Assembly: GCA_041595355.1 (NCBI GenBank)
Contig: JBFHKO010000005.1
Coordinates: 1 to 33,776, forward strand
Direction of reading: 5' to 3'
Length of the DNA stretch: 33,776 bases
DNA from: JBFHKO01 sp041595355
Lineage (GTDB): Bacteria; Pseudomonadota; Gammaproteobacteria; Enterobacterales; Aeromonadaceae
Made by a program: the position numbers and the translations under genes. Shown in pieces: positions 1 to 6,820 of this stretch; within the stretch, counting starts at the first letter, position 1, and each line of letters starts with the position of its first letter. The notes under the pieces were generated by a model. It saw nothing but the letters and a program-made list of their open reading frames with translations, did no database searches and was not told where the DNA came from.

Positions 1-26
1 CCAATAGATGGCAACCCCTTGTTTTA

Positions 27-68
27 TATGGTGCCGGAAACAGGAGTCGAACCTGCGACCTTCGCATT
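27..68. repeat. Partial tRNA-Thr 3' half, distal attachment-site copy of the integrated remnant
   Basis: These 42 bases are identical to 2413–2454, which cover the CCA end, T arm and part of the anticodon stem of the complete tRNA-Thr gene. The copy stops just before the anticodon loop, so it cannot be a working tRNA. A tRNA 3' fragment in direct orientation is the usual signature left when a tyrosine recombinase inserts an element at a tRNA gene: the intact gene is kept at one end and the displaced 3' end marks the other. Bases 10–26 also resemble 2395–2412, but imperfectly, so the homology fades leftwards. Confidence 0.85.
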
Positions 69-119
69 GCTAAAGCGACGGCCAGGCGGCGCAATGATGG
101 CAGGCCTGAGATCAGCTCC

Positions 120-1082
120 AGAACGGCAGCAGATTATCGCAACCTCTATCGCAACTACCTGCAGGGAGCCCTGGGCCGTTACCGGGTCTGCGATGTCAGC
201 ATGTCCAAGCTGCACCAGCACTACAAGACAGTCCAGAAGCACAGTGTCGAAGGGCTGCGCAAGTGCATGAGCCTGATGAATCAGATGATGGACGAGGCCA
301 TGCGGCGCCAACTCATCGAGATGAGCCCGACCCTGGCGCTCAAGCCCAAGGTCTACAACGCCACGCCAGGCAAGCCGAGGGAGCGCTGGCTGACTATCGC
401 TGAGCTACGCCTGGTATGGCAGAACTTGGTGGAGGGGGTGACAGGAGGCGGGGCTATCGCGGCAGGTGGGCGAGGGCTTGCGGTCTCGACCGTATTGTCA
501 GGCAGCATTGCCAATGCCATCAAACTGGTGATCCTGACGGCCATACGCCGTGGCGAGGCGGTCAGCATGCAATGGGCACAGATCGACGGGGAGCGCTGGA
601 CCATCCCCGAGACCAAGAGTGGACGGGCTCACGTTGTCACTCTTTGCCCATTGGCCCAAGCCATTTTGGAAGAGCAGCGCGCCATCGTCGGCCCGACGTG
701 TCCTTATGTCTTCGAATCCAGCATCAAGCCTGGTGCACCCATCACGGGGGACGCCATGATGCGCGCCCTGGATCGGCTGCAAAAACGCAAGATGGCCGAG
801 CATGAGCCCTTCAATGTGCATGATCTGCGGCGCGGTGTGGCCACCTGCTGCGGCATCGAGCTGGGGGCGGGGCCCCTGGAGATCGAACACATGCTCAACC
901 ACCAGATCAGCGACAAGCTGCTGCGTACCTACCAGGCGGGCGCCTTGCGCAATCCGGAGAAGCTCAAGGCGCTGTTTCTGCGTTGGGGAGAGTATGTGCA
1001 AAAGCACATCGCCGGGCCCACCACGGATGAGGACAATCAGGGCAGCAGCAATGTGGTGCAGGTGAATTTTGGCAAGCGTTAA
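120..1082 (+). pseudogene. Tyrosine site-specific recombinase (integrase), N-terminally truncated
   Basis: Integrases of this family bind and recombine attachment sites with a C-terminal catalytic domain; the N-terminal arm-binding domain gives site specificity. Recognisable core-binding sequence starts near base 120 and the first ATG in frame is at 201. Counting from that ATG, the catalytic set looks complete: R116 in the IRRGE motif, K139 in TKSGRAH, H207 and R210 in HDLR, H234 in MLNH, and Y244 in RTYQ. About 80–100 residues of the arm-binding domain are missing compared with typical integrases of about 400 residues. The reading frame stays open through the tRNA fragment to the window edge, so a fused or misannotated longer product is possible. 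No ribosome binding site was seen for the 201 start. The protein is probably not a competent integrase, but the catalytic core is undamaged. Confidence 0.75.
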
Positions 1083-1143
1083 GGACGACGTTGATCTGAT
1101 AACCTAGGCCTCACAAGTTGATTGTCTCAATCGGAGTATCTCT

Positions 1144-2151
1144 ATGTCCGCATCTTACTCGCCACCCTTTGGACTGACGCATGCCTTGCTTGGCCGGGTG
1201 GCGGAGATTGCAGAATTGGTGGGGCAGTGGCGGGCAAGCCAAAGTGCACAGGTGCCCATGCTGCGGCGGGAAAACCGCATCCGTACCATTCAGGCCTCAC
1301 TGGCCATTGAGCACAATACCCTGAGCCTGGAACAGGTGACGGCGGTTATTGATGGCAAGCCCGTTCTGGGCTTGCCCCGCGAAATCCAGGAGGTGCGCAA
1401 TGCCTTTGCCGCCTACGAGGCCATGCCCGGGTGGGATCCCACTTCAGCCGACGATCTGCTAACCGCACACGGCATCCTGATGCGTGGCCTGTGTGACGAG
1501 GCGGGCTGCTGGCGCAGCAGCGGCGTTGGTATCTACCGTGGCGACCAACTGGTGCATATGGCACCCCCTGCCAGCCAGGTGCCCCGGCTGATGAGTCAGC
1601 TGTTGGATTGGCTGGCCCATACCGAAGCTCATCCCTTGATCGCCTCCTGTGCCTTGCATTACGAGCTGGAGTTCATCCATCCCTTCGCCGATGGAAATGG
1701 CCGTATGGGGCGACTGTGGCAAACATTGATCTTGAGCCATTGGCAACCGGTACTGGCCTTCCTGCCGGTGGAGACGGTAATCAAGTCCAGACAGGATGCC
1801 TATTACCAGCAATTGAGCCAAGCCGACAATCAAAGTGATTGCACCGATTTCATCCTGTTTTTGCTGGAGGCTTTACGTGATGCCCTGGCTGCCGCCATCC
1901 AAGCGCAACCTGCCGAACAAACTCAAACGCGGGTACAAGAGCAGGTAGAAGTGCGGGTAGAAGTCAGGGGGAAAACGCCTGAGTTGGTTCTGGCCCTGCT
2001 GGCAGTAGAACCCGATCTAACCCTCAAGCAAGTGGCGGAGCGGATAGGCAAATCGACCAGTGCGGTAGAGCGAGCCGCCTCCAGCCTAGTGAAGGCCGGG
2101 CGGCTGCGATTTGTTGGGCCGCGCAAGAGCGGGCGGTGGGAAGTGTTGTAG
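1144..2151 (+). CDS. Fic-family protein, probable AMP transferase with C-terminal winged helix
   Basis: Fic domains usually transfer AMP from ATP to a protein hydroxyl. The core motif HPFADGNGRMGR is present at residues 179–190, with the catalytic histidine at 179. Upstream, residues 52–57 read SLAIEH, close to the (S/T)xxxE(G/N) inhibitory motif of class II Fic proteins, in which the N-terminal helix of the same protein blocks ATP binding through the glutamate (here E56); the usual glycine or asparagine is replaced by histidine. Residues from about 283 to 335 form a winged-helix DNA-binding domain ending in GRWEVL. The ATG is preceded by CGGAG seven bases upstream. The gene lies inside the tRNA-Thr island, directly after the integrase remnant, with no separate antitoxin gene, consistent with in-cis inhibition. 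The target is unknown. Confidence 0.85.
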   Translation: MSASYSPPFGLTHALLGRVAEIAELVGQWRASQSAQVPMLRRENRIRTIQASLAIEHNTLSLEQVTAVIDGKPVLGLPREIQEVRNAFAAYEAMPGWDPTSADDLLTAHGILMRGLCDEAGCWRSSGVGIYRGDQLVHMAPPASQVPRLMSQLLDWLAHTEAHPLIASCALHYELEFIHPFADGNGRMGRLWQTLILSHWQPVLAFLPVETVIKSRQDAYYQQLSQADNQSDCTDFILFLLEALRDALAAAIQAQPAEQTQTRVQEQVEVRVEVRGKTPELVLALLAVEPDLTLKQVAERIGKSTSAVERAASSLVKAGRLRFVGPRKSGRWEVL

Positions 2152-2188
2152 TTGAAGCTGTCAATGCTTCAGTTTCGGACCTTTTTAG

Positions 2189-2225
2189 GCATCCATCTTC
2201 CTGCAAGTCGGAAGATGCTGGATGG
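2189..2225. other. Imperfect hairpin downstream of the Fic gene
   Basis: CATCTTCC at 2194–2201 pairs exactly with GGAAGATG at 2210–2217 over an eight-base loop, and ATC/GAT extends the stem beyond a three-base bulge. No T tract follows on either strand, so it is a poor intrinsic terminator. The rest of 2152–2370 shows no gene or clear signal. Confidence 0.35.
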
Positions 2226-2363
2226 CCACTCATGACAGTGGGTCAAGGGTTGCATCTGCCTGGAGCTATTGGCTGGTCGGGGACGAAGATCATACCCCAG
2301 AAGCCGCGCTACGCCTCGCTCTTATGAGGGGATGGCTAAGTACGCGAGTAAGTATGAATCATC

Positions 2364-2411
2364 AAAAAAGCACAAAGGGTTAGCTTCGTGAAGAAGCTAA
2401 CCCTTTGTTTT
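2364..2411 (-). terminator. Intrinsic terminator of tRNA-Thr
   Basis: On the minus strand a 16-bp perfect stem (2372–2387 with 2393–2408) closes a five-base loop and is followed by GCTTTTTT. It starts only a few bases beyond the tRNA CCA end at 2415, which is the expected place. The promoter-proximal arm resembles bases 10–22 near the left attachment copy. Confidence 0.85.
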
Positions 2412-2412
2412 G

Positions 2413-2454
2413 TATGGTGCCGGAAACAGGAGTCGAACCTGCGACCTTCGCATT
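2413..2454. repeat. Attachment-site copy within tRNA-Thr (direct repeat of 27–68)
   Basis: This 42-base stretch is identical to 27–68 and covers the tRNA 3' end through the 3' side of the anticodon stem. It is the island end that restores a complete tRNA gene. Confidence 0.8.
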
Positions 2455-2490
2455 ACGAATGCGCTGCTCTACCAACTGAGCTATACCGGC
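2415..2490 (-). tRNA. thrW: tRNA-Thr (anticodon CGU)
   Basis: The reverse complement folds as a 76-nt tRNA with a GCCGGTA acceptor arm, D arm GCTC/GAGC, anticodon loop TTCGTAA (CGU), a T arm with GTTCGACTC and an encoded CCA end. It is nearly identical to E. coli thrW as I recall it, which is a known integration site for prophage-like elements. The anticodon stem and 3' half are duplicated at 27–68. A strong terminator follows at 2364–2411. I found no convincing promoter in the 346 bp upstream. Confidence 0.97.
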
Positions 2491-2836
2491 TTGGTCCTCA
2501 TTCTGCCTTGTTTAGAGCTTGTTTTCCATAGGGATGGGCCCCATTCTTTGATGCATGCGACGGGCTGTTACTTTTGCAACGGCCACCGGGTCACCTGCGG
2601 GGGAACAGAGATAGTCGCTCCGAAAAATGTCGCCATTGTCGAGGCATGCAGGCCGCCCGTACCGGAGGGCTTGCTGTCGCTAATCATTATCTTTTATCGT
2701 GTTCATCACGTTTTTGTATGCTAAAAAGCATTACCTGCAGTTTAAGGTGGTAACCTAGACTGTTGATAACGATCCCCCTTGGCTGGACAGGACAGAAAAT
2801 CCCGCATATCCGCGACCATCTTCAGAGGAACAGAGC
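2491..2836. other. Intergenic region between tRNA-Thr and yqhD
   Basis: There is no supportable gene here. The region must hold the minus-strand tRNA promoter and the plus-strand yqhD promoter, but neither has a clear consensus. The right half (2680–2775) is AT-rich compared with its surroundings and contains a small palindrome, ATGCT-aaaa-AGCAT, at 2718–2731, which could be an operator. A weak -10-like TATGCT at 2717–2722 overlaps it. Confidence 0.4.
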
Positions 2837-4066
2837 ATGTTTGACTTCGAATTTCACAATCCGACCAAGATCCTGTTTGGTAAACACCAAATTGCAACCA
2901 TTGGGAGAGAAATTCCGAGCAATGCCCGCATTCTGATCACCTATGGTGGTGGCAGCGTGCTGGATAACGGGGTCATGAACGAGGTGCGGGCCGCCCTGCT
3001 CGGTCGCCCCTGCGTGGAGTTTGGCGGCATCGAGCCCAACCCGACTTACGAGACCCTGATGCAGGCGGTGGAGCTGGTCAAGAAGGAGCAGATCAACTTC
3101 CTGCTGGCCGTGGGGGGGGGCTCTGTCATCGATGGCACCAAGTTCATCGCTGCAGCGGCCTGCTGGGAGCTGGGCGATCCCTGGGACATTCTCATTTATG
3201 GTGGCAAGGGCATTCAGCGGGCGTTACCGCTGGCCACGGTGCTGACCCTGCCGGCCACCGGCTCGGAAATGAATTGCGGCGCCGTCATCAGCCGTATCAG
3301 CCGTCAGATCAGCCTGCCGGCCGGCGGCTCCATGGTCAACGCCGGTGTGGCGGCCAGCATCACCCAGAGCCGCAATGAAAAGCGGGTATTCATGCACCCG
3401 AGCGTTTATCCGCGCTTCTCGGTTCTGGACCCGACCAGCACCTACAGTCTGCCCCAGCGACAGATCGCCAACGGCGTGGTGGATGCGTTCGTGCATGTCA
3501 TGGAGCAGTATCTGACCTATCCGGTGGGGGCCAAGGTACAGGATCGCTTCGCCGAAGGATTGCTGCTGACCCTGATTGAGGAAGGGCCCCTGGCCCTGAG
3601 CAAGCCCGAGGCATACGACGTGCGCGCCAATCTGATGTGGAGTGCCACCATGGCGCTCAACGGGCTGATTGGCGCCGGTGTGCCCCAGGACTGGACTTGC
3701 CACCAGATTGGCCATGAGCTGACGGCCCTGCATGGCCTGGAACATGCGCGCACGCTGGCGGTACTGCTGCCGGCGGTGATGCAGATCCGGCGTGCCGACA
3801 AGCATGACAAGCTGCTGCAGTATGCGGCGCGCATCTGGGGACTGGTGGAGGGGGATGCCGAAGCGCGCATCGAGCAGGCTATCCAGAAGACACGCGACTT
3901 CTTCGAGTCACTGGGTGTGCCGACCCGTCTGGGAGCCTATGACATCACCGCAGAGGCATTCCCGGAACTGCTGCAGCGTCTGGAAGAGCATGGTCATACC
4001 GCGCTGGGTGAGCGGCAGTCGGTCAGCCTGGAGACCAGCCGCCATATCCTGGAGACCAGCCTCTGA
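2837..4066 (+). CDS. yqhD: Iron-containing alcohol dehydrogenase, YqhD-like NADPH aldehyde reductase
   Basis: YqhD reduces short-chain and toxic aldehydes with NADPH in the cytoplasm. The protein follows E. coli YqhD nearly end to end: FGGIEPNP, the GGGSVIDGTK nucleotide loop, LPATGSE, then the metal-binding VVDAFVH and GHELTALHGLEH segments that supply one Asp and three His ligands. At 409 residues it is about 22 longer than the recalled 387 of E. coli YqhD. The excess is accounted for by residues 160–181, which look like a diverged tandem copy of residues 138–159. AGAGGA lies eight bases before the ATG. A terminator follows at once, so the gene is probably a single transcription unit. Stand-alone location gives no pathway hint. 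Confidence 0.93.
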   Translation: MFDFEFHNPTKILFGKHQIATIGREIPSNARILITYGGGSVLDNGVMNEVRAALLGRPCVEFGGIEPNPTYETLMQAVELVKKEQINFLLAVGGGSVIDGTKFIAAAACWELGDPWDILIYGGKGIQRALPLATVLTLPATGSEMNCGAVISRISRQISLPAGGSMVNAGVAASITQSRNEKRVFMHPSVYPRFSVLDPTSTYSLPQRQIANGVVDAFVHVMEQYLTYPVGAKVQDRFAEGLLLTLIEEGPLALSKPEAYDVRANLMWSATMALNGLIGAGVPQDWTCHQIGHELTALHGLEHARTLAVLLPAVMQIRRADKHDKLLQYAARIWGLVEGDAEARIEQAIQKTRDFFESLGVPTRLGAYDITAEAFPELLQRLEEHGHTALGERQSVSLETSRHILETSL

Positions 4067-4089
4067 GGCGGTGTGCTCACGGCACGTCC

Positions 4090-4124
4090 AGAAGGGGCCT
4101 CATGGAGGCCCCTTCTTGTTGCTT
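4090..4124 (+). terminator. Terminator after yqhD
   Basis: An 11-bp perfect stem (4090–4100 with 4106–4116) closes the loop CATGG and is followed by TGTTGCTTG, a mildly T-rich tail. It separates yqhD from the convergent marR gene. Confidence 0.75.
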
Positions 4125-4164
4125 GCCGCGTTGGCAGGGGACGCGCGGGCGGGGAGGGCAGCGC

Positions 4165-4650
4165 TCAGCCGCTGCGCTTTGGCATGCCGGTAGCGGGCGG
4201 CGTATCCGTGTCGGGCCATTGCCACTCGGCGATGGCCGCCATGATGGCGCGCCAGTGCTGCTCGGCTTGCGGACCCAGCTGGGCGAAGACCTGGGCCATC
4301 AGCGTTCGTTGGCAGCCGGACAGCTGGTCCTCCAGCATCTGGCCGGCAGGGCTCAGGGAGAGCTGCTTGCTGCGTCGGTCCTGGGGGTCCTGCACCGCCA
4401 CCACCAGCCCCAGTTGCTGCAGGCGCCGCAAGGGGCCATTCAGCGCCTGCTTGGAGACGCCGAGAATGCGCAGCAGGCCGTTGACGCTGAGCCGGGGGTT
4501 GCGGCCGAGGAAGTAGAGAATGCGGTGGTGGACCCGCTGCAGGCCCCGCGCCGCCAGTATCTGATCCGGATGTTGGGTGAAGGAGCGAAAGGCAAAATGA
4601 AACAGCTCCAGCGCCTGATTGAGCTCGGGCTGCTGATTTTGGTCAAGCAT
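4165..4650 (-). CDS. MarR-family transcriptional regulator
   Basis: MarR proteins are dimeric winged-helix regulators, usually repressors released by small ligands. The 161-residue protein has a helix-turn-helix around residues 55–80 (RLSVNGLLRILGVSKQAL) and a wing containing DPQDRRSKQL near 88–97. The ATG at 4650 is chosen; a longer reading from a TTG at 4686 would start inside the palindrome at 4678–4700 and is less likely. A Shine-Dalgarno-like AGGAG lies 14 bases before the ATG, rather far. The gene is divergent from the aminotransferase at 4768 and probably controls both through that palindrome. The ligand is unknown. Confidence 0.9.
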   Translation of the reverse strand: MLDQNQQPELNQALELFHFAFRSFTQHPDQILAARGLQRVHHRILYFLGRNPRLSVNGLLRILGVSKQALNGPLRRLQQLGLVVAVQDPQDRRSKQLSLSPAGQMLEDQLSGCQRTLMAQVFAQLGPQAEQHWRAIMAAIAEWQWPDTDTPPATGMPKRSG

Positions 4651-4677
4651 ATTGACTTGAAGAGCTCCTATGGCAGG

Positions 4678-4700
4678 ATAGGTCAACTTTTATGACCTAT
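4678..4700. promoter_or_regulatory. Probable MarR operator (8-7-8 perfect palindrome)
   Basis: ATAGGTCA and TGACCTAT form an exact inverted repeat separated by seven AT-rich bases. It lies in the 117-bp divergent region, 28 bp from the marR start and 68 bp from the aminotransferase start. Palindromes of this size next to a marR gene are typical autoregulatory sites. The assignment to this regulator is inferred from position. Confidence 0.65.
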
Positions 4701-4767
4701 TTACCGGGCCAGGCTGCAAAAGGCAACCCCAACCGGTCCCGAAGGCCCTATTGGCGGGAGATATTGC

Positions 4768-5949
4768 ATGTTTGCTCAACGGATCCACAACCTCACCTCC
4801 TCCATCATCCGGGAGATCCTGGCCGCAGCCCAGCAGCCGGGTGTGATCTCCTTTGCCGGCGGCTTGCCGGCCGCGGACAGCTTTCCCGAGCCGGACTGGT
4901 CGACGTTGCCGGCACGGGTTCGCCAGTATGGCATGAGCGAGGGAGAGCCGGAGCTGCGCGAGGCGATTGCCGCCGAGGCGCGCGCCAAGGGGATCCGCTG
5001 TGATGCCAGTCAGGTACTGGTGCTCTCCGGCTCCCAGCAGGGACTGGATCTGGCTTCCAAACTGTTCATCGATCCCGACAGCTGCGTGCTGGTGGAGTCT
5101 CCCACCTACCTGGCTGCCCTGCAGTGCTTCAAGTTGTTTCAGGCGCGCTGTGTCGGCGTCCCCCTGACCCCCCACGGCGTGGACGCGAACGCACTGGAGC
5201 AGGAGATAGGTCTGAATCGCCCTCGCTTTGCCTACCTGATCCCGAGTTTCCAGAATCCGTCCGGGGTCTGTTATGACGCCGAGCACCGGACCCGGGTGGC
5301 CGAGGTGCTGGATCGTCACGGCGTGCCGCTGCTGGAGGATGAGCCCTATTGCGAGCTCGATTATGACGGCGTGCCCAAACGTCCCATCTGTGCCCAGCTG
5401 GAGAAGGCTCCCTGGATCTACCAGGGCAGCTTCTCCAAAATATTGATACCGGGTTTGCGGGTCGGCTATCTCATTGCCCATCCGAGCCTGATGCCTCACC
5501 TGGTGCGCCTGAAGCAGGCGGCGGATCTGCACACCAACCGTCCCGGTCAGTGGCTGGCGCTCAACTACCTGCAATCTGCGGACAAGGCCGAGCGGTTGGC
5601 CCAGCTGCAGGGTTTCTACCGCCAGCGCCGGGATCATTTCGCCGAGGCCCTCGAGCGTCATTTCGGCGAACTGGCCGACTGGCAGGTGCCCGCCGGTGGC
5701 CTCTTCTTCTGGCTCAAACTCAAGGATGGCCGGGATACGCGTCCGCTGCTGCAGCCGGCTTTGGCACGCGGGGTGGCCTTCATGCCCGGCGAAGCCTTCT
5801 TTGCCGATGAGCTGCCGCCCACCGGTTATCTGCGTCTGAACTTCAGCCACACGCCCCCCGAACTGGTGGAGGAGGGGCTGCGTCGTCTGGTCAGTGTACT
5901 GCAGGACCATCAGGCCCAGGCCTGCTCCCAGGAGCCGGTACTGCTCTGA
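4768..5949 (+). CDS. PLP-dependent class I/II aminotransferase (LysN/2-aminoadipate transaminase-like)
   Basis: This is a fold-type I aminotransferase acting in the cytoplasm. Landmarks are SGSQQGLDL for cofactor phosphate binding near residues 87–95, PSFQNPSG with N163, DEPY with D191, and the Schiff-base lysine K224 in GSFSKILIPGLRVGY. The sequence type matches the MocR/LysN-like group that handles 2-aminoadipate or aromatic and branched amino acids, but without the GntR domain of MocR regulators. The 393-residue length is usual for stand-alone enzymes. GGGAG precedes the ATG by seven bases. The divergent marR gene and shared palindrome suggest repression. Substrate is not determined by the sequence. 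Confidence 0.9.
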   Translation: MFAQRIHNLTSSIIREILAAAQQPGVISFAGGLPAADSFPEPDWSTLPARVRQYGMSEGEPELREAIAAEARAKGIRCDASQVLVLSGSQQGLDLASKLFIDPDSCVLVESPTYLAALQCFKLFQARCVGVPLTPHGVDANALEQEIGLNRPRFAYLIPSFQNPSGVCYDAEHRTRVAEVLDRHGVPLLEDEPYCELDYDGVPKRPICAQLEKAPWIYQGSFSKILIPGLRVGYLIAHPSLMPHLVRLKQAADLHTNRPGQWLALNYLQSADKAERLAQLQGFYRQRRDHFAEALERHFGELADWQVPAGGLFFWLKLKDGRDTRPLLQPALARGVAFMPGEAFFADELPPTGYLRLNFSHTPPELVEEGLRRLVSVLQDHQAQACSQEPVLL

Positions 5950-5959
5950 GCCGCGCTGT

Positions 5960-5995
5960 CGGTGCCCGCCCTGGGCACCGATCCTCTGTGTCCTC
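5960..5995 (+). terminator. Possible weak terminator after the aminotransferase gene
   Basis: An 8-bp perfect stem, CGGTGCCC with GGGCACCG (5960–5967, 5973–5980), closes a five-base loop 10 bases after the stop codon. The tail is pyrimidine-rich but lacks a run of Ts, so termination would be inefficient or protein-assisted. Confidence 0.4.
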
Positions 5996-6118
5996 TGCCT
6001 CTTCCTGTCGCATCTGCATGATCTTGCTCATCTCCTTCCTTGTCATCTCTCCTACACTAAGCATGACATCAGGCACGCAGTCATCGGGCGGCGGCCGGCT
6101 CAGGGAGAGGTGGACGTA

Positions 6119-6634
6119 ATGAAACGAATGGTGTGTGCAGGTGTGATGCTGATGGCCGGGTTGCCGCTGCAGGCGGCGCTGGTGGATGGGGTGGATGTGG
6201 CCGTGGCCCGGGGCTTTCAGGGGCAGGATGCCTATCGACTCGCCCTGCGCAAGGAGTGGCCACTGGATCTGTACCAGGATGCGATTGGCCGCCTGTCGGC
6301 CTATGCGGACGCCAGCTGGAACCTGTGGCGGGATGATGGCGAGGATCTCCATGCGCTGGCGTTGTCGCCGGTGCTGCGTTTCGACTTCAGCCATGGCCCC
6401 GGGGGCTTGATCCCCTATCTGGAACTGGGCATTGGCGTCGCCTATCTGGAGCGCAGCCATCTGGGCGAGCAGCGCCTGGGAACGCGCTTTCAGTTCGAGG
6501 ATCGGGCCGGGCTCGGGCTGCGCAATGAGCGCTGGGATCTGGCGCTGCGGGTCATGCACTACTCCAACGCTGGCATCAAGCCCCCCAATCATGGCCTCAC
6601 CCTGGCCATGGCAAGCTTGGGTTGGCGATTCTGA
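6119..6634 (+). CDS. pagL: PagL-like lipid A 3-O-deacylase, outer membrane
   Basis: PagL is an outer-membrane beta-barrel that removes the 3-O acyl chain of lipid A. The 171-residue precursor starts with a signal peptide ending around LPLQA (residues 14–19). The rest alternates in beta-strand fashion and ends in GWRF, a C-terminal aromatic typical of barrel proteins. The active-site segment RVMHYSNAGIKPPNHG contains the His-x-Ser pair (H147, S149). In Pseudomonas PagL, as I recall it, a catalytic Glu lies 12 residues after the Ser; here that position is T161. GAGAGG stands eight bases before the ATG. The gene is monocistronic in appearance, and its stop lies only 22 bp before the NifA site of the next operon. 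Confidence 0.87.
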   Translation: MKRMVCAGVMLMAGLPLQAALVDGVDVAVARGFQGQDAYRLALRKEWPLDLYQDAIGRLSAYADASWNLWRDDGEDLHALALSPVLRFDFSHGPGGLIPYLELGIGVAYLERSHLGEQRLGTRFQFEDRAGLGLRNERWDLALRVMHYSNAGIKPPNHGLTLAMASLGWRF

Positions 6635-6656
6635 TCCCGCAACGGGGCGGATGGAG

Positions 6657-6672
6657 TGTGAGATTTGTCACA
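6657..6672 (+). promoter_or_regulatory. NifA upstream activator sequence
   Basis: TGT at 6657–6659 and ACA at 6670–6672 are exactly ten bases apart, and the fifth spacer base is T, matching the TGT-N4-T-N5-ACA consensus for NifA binding. The centre lies about 127 bp upstream of the predicted nifB transcription start, within the usual range for enhancer-type sites. Only one such site was found. Confidence 0.75.
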
Positions 6673-6721
6673 TTGTCAGGCCCCTGTCACAATCACCTCC
6701 AGTTTTTCGGCATGCCAATAC

Positions 6722-6743
6722 ATGATTAATTCATGTTAATCAT
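6722..6743. repeat. Perfect inverted repeat in the nifB control region
   Basis: ATGATTAA and TTAATCAT form an exact 8-bp inverted repeat around TTCATG. It lies between the NifA site and the sigma-54 promoter and overlaps the IHF-like site by six bases. It could be an operator for another regulator or simply AT-rich bendable DNA. Confidence 0.5.
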
Positions 6744-6750
6744 AAAGTTA
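6738..6750 (+). promoter_or_regulatory. IHF-like site
   Basis: AATCATAAAGTTA matches the WATCAA-N4-TTR consensus at all but one defined position. IHF bends the DNA between the NifA enhancer and the sigma-54 promoter in many nif operons, and this site lies exactly between those two elements. Confidence 0.55.
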
Positions 6751-6764
6751 CCGCAAATTTAGCC

Positions 6765-6781
6765 CTGGTTTGAAGCTTGCA
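6765..6781 (+). promoter_or_regulatory. Sigma-54 (-24/-12) promoter of nifB
   Basis: CTGG-TTTGAAGC-TTGCA contains the invariant GG (6767–6768) and GC (6779–6780) separated by exactly ten bases, with the TTGC core at -12. Transcription would start near 6792, giving a leader of about 29 bases before the nifB ATG. Confidence 0.8.
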
Positions 6782-6820
6782 GGTACCGGAACATGGAACT
6801 CAGTGACCGAGGCAGCAAGC

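Larger units (their letters stand above)
27..2454. mobile_element. Remnant of a genomic island or prophage integrated at tRNA-Thr, about 2.4 kb
   Basis: The segment is bounded by two perfect 42-bp direct repeats that lie 2,386 bp apart, one inside the complete tRNA-Thr gene and one a 3' fragment. It holds an integrase missing its N-terminal part (about 120–1082) and a Fic-family gene (1144–2151). An intact integrase normally sits just inside one attachment site, and here the integrase runs straight out of the left repeat with its first part missing. The inference is a larger island that shrank by deletion next to the left attachment site. Alternatively the left repeat could be the junction between two tandem elements, because only 26 bases are visible beyond it. 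Confidence 0.7.

Noticed and set aside
2410..2724. A 104-codon open frame starting YGAGNRSRTCDLRITNALLYQLSY
   Set aside because: Its first part is the translated reverse strand of the tRNA-Thr gene, a common false annotation.
4684..4686. TTG start for the marR gene
   Set aside because: It lies inside the operator palindrome and adds 12 residues outside the family homology; the ATG at 4650 is better.
6674..6692. A second NifA site, TGT…ACA, in the repeat of TGTCACA
   Set aside because: The spacer is 12 bases, not 10, so only the site at 6657–6672 is called.
6770..6772. TTG start for nifB
   Set aside because: It falls within the sigma-54 promoter, upstream of the predicted transcription start.
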